Assembly: GCA_029262095.1 (NCBI GenBank)
Contig: JAJDAB010000215.1
Location: 1-10,605, forward strand
Source of the DNA: Candidatus Hydrogenedentota bacterium
Lineage (GTDB): Bacteria > Hydrogenedentota > Hydrogenedentia > Hydrogenedentales > SLHB01
Direction of reading: 5' to 3'
Length of the DNA stretch: 10,605 bases
Positions 6,740-10,605 of the stretch are shown here, one piece after another. Under the pieces are notes generated by a model that searched no databases, had not been told where the DNA came from, and worked only from the letters and a program-made list of their open reading frames with translations. How positions within the stretch are numbered: position 1 is the stretch's first letter; each line of letters begins with the position of its first letter. Both the position numbers and the translations under genes were made by a program.

Positions 6740-7696
6740 ATGACGATACTGCTACGAAACATTTCATGTCTGCTGTTTATCAACTGCCTGCTAGCGGTTG
6801 CTTTCTGCTACCAAATTCAGCGAAATCGTTCCGTTGAACGATGGGAATCGTATGGATCGCACAACTTCATCCCGCACAACGAGCACATGGACGCCGTACT
6901 TTTCGGTACTTCGAGGAGCTTTGCGTTTTCAAAGTGTCCTGAAATACACCACGAGTTTGAAAAAATATTGGATCGCCCTGTACTCAATCTCTCGCAACCC
7001 GGTAACGGGATCGTGCCAAATCAAATTGCCCTTGAACGGTACTTCCAAGAAAGGAATTCCGCAGATCAGATTGTCTACTTCGCAGACCCAACATTCTTCA
7101 TGACGCGAAAATACAACGAAGGCGTACCGGGGATTGAAGTGCAGCCCCTCAATGCACAGTTCTTCTTCCTGGCCATGAGAGCGGGCGTTGAAGAGTCGCG
7201 CTTGCTGGAGTACGTTCGGTCAAAATTTGCATGGAGCTGGATTTCCGATTTTCGACTAGACCCCGATTGTTCGAACACGTTGCCAATCGGTCGCCCTGCG
7301 ATAATTGAACGAGCAACAAAGCGGCGGAACAAGCATCTACTCGCCGAGGGTATTAGTCTAGAGCGCACCGATCACTATGTGAAGGTCTTGGGACAGTTTA
7401 TCGAAACGGCGGAACGACACGGGGCGACGGTCAGTATTGTAGTGCTCCCAACAATGCTAAATCCCGAGACAGGGAAGAAAACATTCCTCAAAGCGCTAAA
7501 GCCTCTGTTAAGCGGATCGGACGTTGCGTTCTATGATTTTGGATCGGTCATGGATCAAGCCAAATTCTACGAGAATATCGACCATTTCAATAAGGATGGC
7601 GTCCTGCATTTTGCGCGCGAGTATTTGCGTCCATTGTTGGACGGCGAACTTTCAGTCGCCTTGAGTATGGACACGCCCATGGAAATGCCGCCGTAA
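6740..7696 (+). CDS. Membrane-anchored SGNH-hydrolase-like protein of unknown function
   Basis: A 318-residue protein I cannot name. Residues 4-24 form one hydrophobic helix (anchor or uncleaved signal), placing the rest outside the cytoplasm. LFGTSRS (54-60) ends a beta-strand and resembles the block-I Ser motif of SGNH/DltD/AlgX-like proteins, with Ser58 the candidate nucleophile. LNLSQPGNG (82-90) fits the second block. FYENIDHFNKDG (276-287) resembles the C-terminal DxxHxNxxG block with His282. The Asp expected three residues before that His is Asn279, although Asp281 is adjacent, so catalysis is uncertain. Relatives of this layout often modify or export polysaccharides with an MBOAT acyltransferase, but none is present here. 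The start has no good Shine-Dalgarno; an in-frame TGA at 6716-6718 leaves ATG 6740 as the best choice. The last 15 or so residues (after about LRPLL) overlap a DUF1330 remnant in another frame and may not be native sequence. Confidence 0.65.
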   Translation: MTILLRNISCLLFINCLLAVAFCYQIQRNRSVERWESYGSHNFIPHNEHMDAVLFGTSRSFAFSKCPEIHHEFEKILDRPVLNLSQPGNGIVPNQIALERYFQERNSADQIVYFADPTFFMTRKYNEGVPGIEVQPLNAQFFFLAMRAGVEESRLLEYVRSKFAWSWISDFRLDPDCSNTLPIGRPAIIERATKRRNKHLLAEGISLERTDHYVKVLGQFIETAERHGATVSIVVLPTMLNPETGKKTFLKALKPLLSGSDVAFYDFGSVMDQAKFYENIDHFNKDGVLHFAREYLRPLLDGELSVALSMDTPMEMPP

Positions 7697-7836
7697 TCGG
7701 TGACGAACAATGGGACACGCTCATTATCGTCGAATATCCCTCGCGCGAAGCATTTTGGGACACGGTGCAAAGCGACGAATACAAGGCGGAACTACGAACA
7801 CTCCTGATCCAACGTCTCAACATTAGAATACTCTAA
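7651..7836 (+). pseudogene. C-terminal remnant of a DUF1330 protein gene
   Basis: Frame 1 is open from 7594 to TAA 7834-7836 but lacks any ATG and any upstream domain. From about 7675 it reads HGNAAVIGDEQWD, then IIVEYPSREAFWD, then SDEYKAELR. This is the conserved C-terminal half of DUF1330 proteins (PF07045, dimeric ferredoxin-like alpha/beta barrel), where VIG...WD, the YPSR-x-AF turn and the S-x-EY helix are hallmark positions. The N-terminal half, usually about 45-50 residues, is missing: upstream sequence is occupied by the SGNH-like gene in another frame. The left boundary is approximate. Its last bases overlap the stop of the convergent zinc-ribbon gene. It is most likely a fossil left by a deletion that fused the SGNH-like 3' end to it. 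Confidence 0.6.
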
Positions 7837-8099
7837 TCTATATCCTTGTATTCGATGTTAAACGATTGATCGACGCCGCAAGTCTCGCATCGGTGTGTGG
7901 CAATGCTCTTAAAGTCGCGGTGCGTATGAATCCGAATGACGCCCGGAATATCCCCCGCGGGTATGACGGTGCCGCATGCCGTGCAGCGCGCTTTCCAGCC
8001 CGGGGCAAATCCCTTTCGCGACAAGCGAATCGCGACGAAACATAGTACAAGCGAGGAAATCACAACGAAGATGATCGATGCGATAATGATAAGCCGCAT
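7833..8099 (-). CDS. Small membrane-anchored zinc-ribbon protein, hypothetical
   Basis: An 88-residue protein not recognised by name. Residues 2-26 are one strongly hydrophobic helix, followed by a basic stretch (RLSRKG), so the C-terminal part is probably cytoplasmic. Two CxxC pairs, C39/C42 (CTAC) and C71/C74 (CETC), about 30 residues apart, form a likely zinc ribbon. His58, His60 and His69 lie between them. The end is acidic (EYKDID). The regular CxxC spacing and anchor argue for a real gene, although the ribosome binding site is weak (AGGG only 3 nt from the ATG). It stands alone between the DUF1330 remnant (4-nt tail overlap, convergent) and the symporter operon. The role is unknown; metal binding is inferred from the Cys pairs. 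Confidence 0.65.
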   Translation of the reverse strand: MRLIIIASIIFVVISSLVLCFVAIRLSRKGFAPGWKARCTACGTVIPAGDIPGVIRIHTHRDFKSIATHRCETCGVDQSFNIEYKDID

Positions 8100-8121
8100 A
8101 GTCCCTACCGGTTTCTAATGT

Positions 8122-8177
8122 CCCCTCTCCTCGAAAACACGCTCGCGGGTTTGGGAAAAAGGGTTAAGATGAGGGGC
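8122..8177. repeat. CCCCTC/GAGGGG-bounded intergenic repeat
   Basis: CCCCTC at 8122-8127 and GAGGGG at 8171-8176 bound a segment whose right part reads GGGAAAAAGGGTTAAGATGAG. This resembles the widespread intergenic consensus CCCTCTCC...GGGAGAGGGTTAGGGTGAGGGG, in degenerate form, and has the same plan as the element at 4967-5004. It is the only recognisable content of the 167-nt gap between the zinc-ribbon and symporter genes; no convincing terminator was seen. Confidence 0.45.
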
Positions 8178-8266
8178 TGTTTCGCGCTGATGTAGCCGGT
8201 TTTTCGACCGCGCCATCATGCGACAGCGGGTCTCCAAAACCCTCAACATATAATGAACGTTCCTAT

Positions 8267-10054
8267 CTACTGATGCCGTTCGTCCAGCACCTGCGCCGGG
8301 CCCGCGTGATCCGGTAAGCGTAGCGACTCGACTAATTCTTGGACATGCTGCGGCGGCGGCGGCGTGAATCGCGAAATGATGAGCGTCACGGCAAAGTTAA
8401 TCACCATCCCCACCGCACCAATCCCCTGCGGCGAAATGCCAAGGCACCAGTTTCCGAAAAACGGTTCTTCAATGCCTGGCACAATCTTGTGTGCCGTCGT
8501 ACCAACGATATAGAACGCCGTAAACGCGAGTCCTGAGATCATGCCGGCAATCGCGCCCTCGCGATTTGTCCGTTTGTCGAAAATCCCGAGCAAAATAATC
8601 GGAAAGAAACTCGCCGCGGCGAATCCAAAAGCGAACGCGACAACTTCGCCAACGAATCCCGGCGGATTAATGCCAAAATAGCCAGCCAATACGATGCCCA
8701 ACAACACGAAAATTCGTCCTGCCGCGACACGGTGCGCTTCGTCCGCCTCCGGATTGATGAGCCGATAATAAATGTCATGCGCAATCGAGCTAGAAATAAC
8801 CAATAACAACCCCGCCGCCGTCGATAACGCTGCCGCAAGTCCACCCGCCGCGACCAACGCCACCACCCAAGGCGCAAGCCCCGCTACTTCGGGTGTCGCC
8901 AGCACGATGATGTCCCGATCGATGGTGATTTCGTTGGTGGCTTCATCTGGAGTCAGCTCGATTGTGCCATCTTCGTCTTTGTCCTCGAACGTGAGTAGGC
9001 CAGTTGTCTGCCATGTTGTCGACCAGGAAAGGTCGAGCAGTTCGCCGGAATCAGACATTTTCTCAAGCGTATAGACCGGGTTCGGCAAGCCATTTTCTTC
9101 GGTCGCCTGTTCAACGGACGTGATGCGCGCATCGTGAAGTGACTGAACTAGATTATATCGCGCAAACACCGCCAATGCCGGCGCGGTCGTATACAAAATC
9201 GCTATGAACAACAACGCCCAGCCCGCCGAGTATCGCGCGGCACGGACATTCGGCACGGTATAGAAACGCACAATGACATGCGGCAACCCCGCCGTACCCG
9301 CCATCAACGCGATGGTAATACACAGCACATCGATCATGCTCTTACCCTGGAACGGCTGCGTATATTCGGTGAATCCCAGATCGACCTGGATCTGATTCAA
9401 GCGCTCCGTGATGTCGCTCGTCGTCAATGCGAGTTGCGGTATCGGATTGCCGGTCAGCACATTCGAGATGGCAACGGAAGGAATCAAGAAGGCGACAATA
9501 AGTACACTGTACTGTGCGACTTGAGTCCAAGTGATGCCCTTCATGCCGCCAAGTACGGCAAAGAACGCGACAACCACCATCCCGATAAACACGCCCGCCT
9601 CGACCGGCACCTGCAAAAATCGGCTAAAGACGATGCCAACGCCGCGCATTTGTCCCGCGACATAGGTAACAGAAACGAAGATCGCGGCAATAACAGCGAC
9701 AATGCGCGCGCCATCCGAGTAATACCGGTCACCAACGAAATCAGGGACCGTATACTTTCCAAACTTGCGCAAATACGGCGCGAGAAGTAACGCGAGCAAT
9801 ACATAGCCGCCCGTCCATCCCATGAGATAGACCGTACCGTCATAGCCCATGAACGAGATGAGGCCCGCCATCGAGATAAACGATGCGGCGGACATCCAGT
9901 CGGCGGCCGTCGCTGCGCCATTGGCGATAGGCGGCACACCTTGGCCCGCAACGAAGAACCCTTTCGACTCCGTCACACGCGCCCTCCATCCGATATAGAG
10001 GTAGCCCGCAAAGGTCACAATGACGAATAAAAATGTCCAGGCTTCAGTCGTCAT
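8267..10054 (-). CDS. Sodium:solute symporter, VC_2705-type large subunit
   Basis: Inner-membrane Na+-coupled importer of the SSS family (PF00474), 595 residues, about 13 hydrophobic segments. Family marks are the unwound first core helix region ATAADWMSAASFIS (48-61), FVAGQGVPP (34-42), GQMRGVGIVFSRFL (134-147), the signature GTAGLPHVIVRFYTVPN (253-269) and the sodium-site helix AALSTAAGLLLVISSS (408-423). An extra hydrophilic loop (about 300-390) sits between the helix ending YNLVQ and the one starting EVAGLAPW. It holds a DxDxDG acidic motif (358-363) and fits the VC_2705 subgroup rather than PutP or PanF. The partner small subunit (DUF4212) lies directly upstream, with ATG and TGA sharing ATGA at 10051-10054, indicating translational coupling. 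Such pairs are related to acetate/ActP-type carriers; the substrate here is unproven. Confidence 0.92.
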   Translation of the reverse strand: MTTEAWTFLFVIVTFAGYLYIGWRARVTESKGFFVAGQGVPPIANGAATAADWMSAASFISMAGLISFMGYDGTVYLMGWTGGYVLLALLLAPYLRKFGKYTVPDFVGDRYYSDGARIVAVIAAIFVSVTYVAGQMRGVGIVFSRFLQVPVEAGVFIGMVVVAFFAVLGGMKGITWTQVAQYSVLIVAFLIPSVAISNVLTGNPIPQLALTTSDITERLNQIQVDLGFTEYTQPFQGKSMIDVLCITIALMAGTAGLPHVIVRFYTVPNVRAARYSAGWALLFIAILYTTAPALAVFARYNLVQSLHDARITSVEQATEENGLPNPVYTLEKMSDSGELLDLSWSTTWQTTGLLTFEDKDEDGTIELTPDEATNEITIDRDIIVLATPEVAGLAPWVVALVAAGGLAAALSTAAGLLLVISSSIAHDIYYRLINPEADEAHRVAAGRIFVLLGIVLAGYFGINPPGFVGEVVAFAFGFAAASFFPIILLGIFDKRTNREGAIAGMISGLAFTAFYIVGTTAHKIVPGIEEPFFGNWCLGISPQGIGAVGMVINFAVTLIISRFTPPPPQHVQELVESLRLPDHAGPAQVLDERHQ

Positions 10055-10335
10055 GCGTCGCCCGCCTCATCATCGGTGTCCAGCTTGTGACGATGATCCA
10101 ACGCATCCATGCGGATGGCATAGAAGAAGATTATCACGACGAACACGTAGATAGACCCTTGATGTGCCATCCAAAAACCAAACGGCACGCCAAAAAATTG
10201 AAACGCGTTCAACTGTTCAACAAACAGAATCCCAGCGCCAAACGATACCGACGCCCAAACGACCAGTAGCCCAAGAATAAGCCGGAAATTCGACCGCCAA
10301 TATGCCTGATTATGTTCGTGGTTGCTCTCTGCCAC
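10051..10335 (-). CDS. DUF4212 symporter small subunit
   Basis: A 94-residue membrane protein of the DUF4212 / putative sodium symporter small-subunit family. It has a short hydrophilic start (HEHNQAYWRSN), TM1 at about 17-39, the conserved NAFQFFGVPFGFWMAHQG loop, TM2 at about 61-79, and a charged tail. This is the full family length. Start choice: GTG at 10335, because GGAGG (10344-10348, minus strand) lies exactly 8 nt before it and because the protein then begins at the conserved region. A longer ATG start at 10464 would add 43 basic, unconserved residues, the first of which come from an intergenic repeat. Its TGA overlaps the symporter ATG by 4 nt. It is always paired with a VC_2705-type symporter in known genomes and is presumed to be needed for its assembly or activity. 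Confidence 0.9.
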   Translation of the reverse strand: MAESNHEHNQAYWRSNFRLILGLLVVWASVSFGAGILFVEQLNAFQFFGVPFGFWMAHQGSIYVFVVIIFFYAIRMDALDHRHKLDTDDEAGDA

Positions 10336-10343
10336 GCCGACGC

Positions 10344-10348
10344 CCTCC
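10344..10348 (-). promoter_or_regulatory. Ribosome binding site selecting a GTG start for the DUF4212 gene
   Basis: GGAGG on the minus strand, 8 nt upstream of GTG 10335-10333. This decides against the longer ATG at 10464. Confidence 0.75.
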
Positions 10349-10440
10349 GCAAGATTCAGCGACCCCAAACCCAAGCCGAAACGGCGCCCATATTGCCTGG
10401 AATTAGCGTAGCGTTCAATGCGTACCGATGATGAATGACT

Positions 10441-10470
10441 TGAACCACGAAGAACACAAAGCACACGAAG
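10441..10470 (-). repeat. CTTTGTGTTCTTCGTG-type intergenic repeat, copy 2
   Basis: On the minus strand this reads CTTCGTGTG then CTTTGTGTTCTTCGTGG. It shares 15 of 16 bases with the copy at 1044-1059 and lies about 110 nt upstream of the DUF4212 start, in the direction of that gene. A hairpin GAGTAG-TTT-CTACTC follows at 10523-10537. The remaining leader (10336-10605) has no gene and no promoter I can defend. Confidence 0.55.
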
Positions 10471-10565
10471 AAATACTCTTTACATGATAGGGGAAGTGTA
10501 AAACATAATTTCCCACCATTCGGAGTAGTTTCTACTCAAGATGTCGGTGAGCGCCCCGCAATTTC

Positions 10566-10605
10566 TTGCCCCCTGCGCCCCCTTCGAAGGGGGCGCAGGG
10601 GGCAA
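10566..10605. repeat. Perfect 40-bp palindrome at the window edge
   Basis: The 20-nt arms 10566-10585 and 10586-10605 are exact reverse complements, centred on TTCGAA. The core CCCCCTTCGAAGGGGG is shared, less one T, with the hairpin at 4970-4984. The element may continue past the window, so its true length and whether a tail follows are unknown. Confidence 0.75.

Noticed and set aside
9278..9790. Plus-strand ORF of 170 codons
   Set aside because: Antisense shadow of the symporter gene; the composition (many R, D, H, N) is typical of an opposite-frame reading of membrane helices.
10336..10464. 43-residue N-terminal extension of the DUF4212 protein from ATG 10464
   Set aside because: Basic, unconserved sequence beginning in a repeat; the GTG at 10335 has a GGAGG at ideal spacing and gives the normal family length.
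1..10605. CRISPR arrays, tRNA or rRNA genes, insertion sequences, integrases, toxin-antitoxin pairs
   Set aside because: No regularly spaced direct repeats, no transposase- or integrase-like protein and no cloverleaf-type sequence were seen on either strand by eye.

Overview
The window reads as a chromosomal stretch from a Gram-negative, heterotrophic bacterium of moderately high GC. Five products carry recognisable Sec signal peptides or N-terminal membrane anchors, and Shine-Dalgarno sites are of the GGAGG type. A DUF1080 protein, several exported serine hydrolases and a two-part VC_2705-type sodium symporter suggest a PVC-, Hydrogenedentota- or Acidobacteria-like environmental lineage. That placement is inference; there is no rRNA or phylogenetic marker gene here.

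Layout. 1-912 (+) is the 3' part of a sorbitol-dehydrogenase-like zinc alcohol dehydrogenase. 913-1111 is an intergenic mosaic of hairpins and repeat-like pieces. 1112-4836 (+) holds three exported proteins in a row with short gaps: an S9-family prolyl-oligopeptidase-type peptidase broken by one in-frame amber codon, a DUF1080 (3-keto-disaccharide hydrolase-type) protein, and a class C beta-lactamase-like serine hydrolase. 4837-5034 has no gene but contains two intergenic repeat elements. 5035-6597 (-) is an exported type-B carboxylesterase that converges on the serine hydrolase gene. 6598-6739 is a divergent promoter region. 6740-7696 (+) is a membrane-anchored SGNH-like protein of unknown substrate, whose 3' end runs into the remnant of a DUF1330 gene (to 7836). 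7833-8099 (-) is a small membrane-anchored zinc-ribbon protein. 8267-10335 (-) is a two-gene operon: a DUF4212 small subunit and a VC_2705-type sodium:solute symporter, joined by an ATGA stop/start overlap. 10336-10605 is the operon's leader region, with repeats and a perfect 40-bp palindrome at the window edge.

Functional picture. The gene content fits uptake and breakdown of organic nutrients. Envelope hydrolases act on peptides, esters and sugar derivatives, a polyol-type dehydrogenase works inside the cell, and a Na+-coupled carboxylate-type transporter imports small molecules. The genes do not form one obvious pathway. I see no defence system, CRISPR array, integrase, transposase or RNA gene. 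The most notable signals are two decay events (the amber-split peptidase and the DUF1330 remnant), the density of short intergenic repeats, and a divergent promoter pair whose -35 boxes appear to overlap. I did not find a convincing novel biological system.
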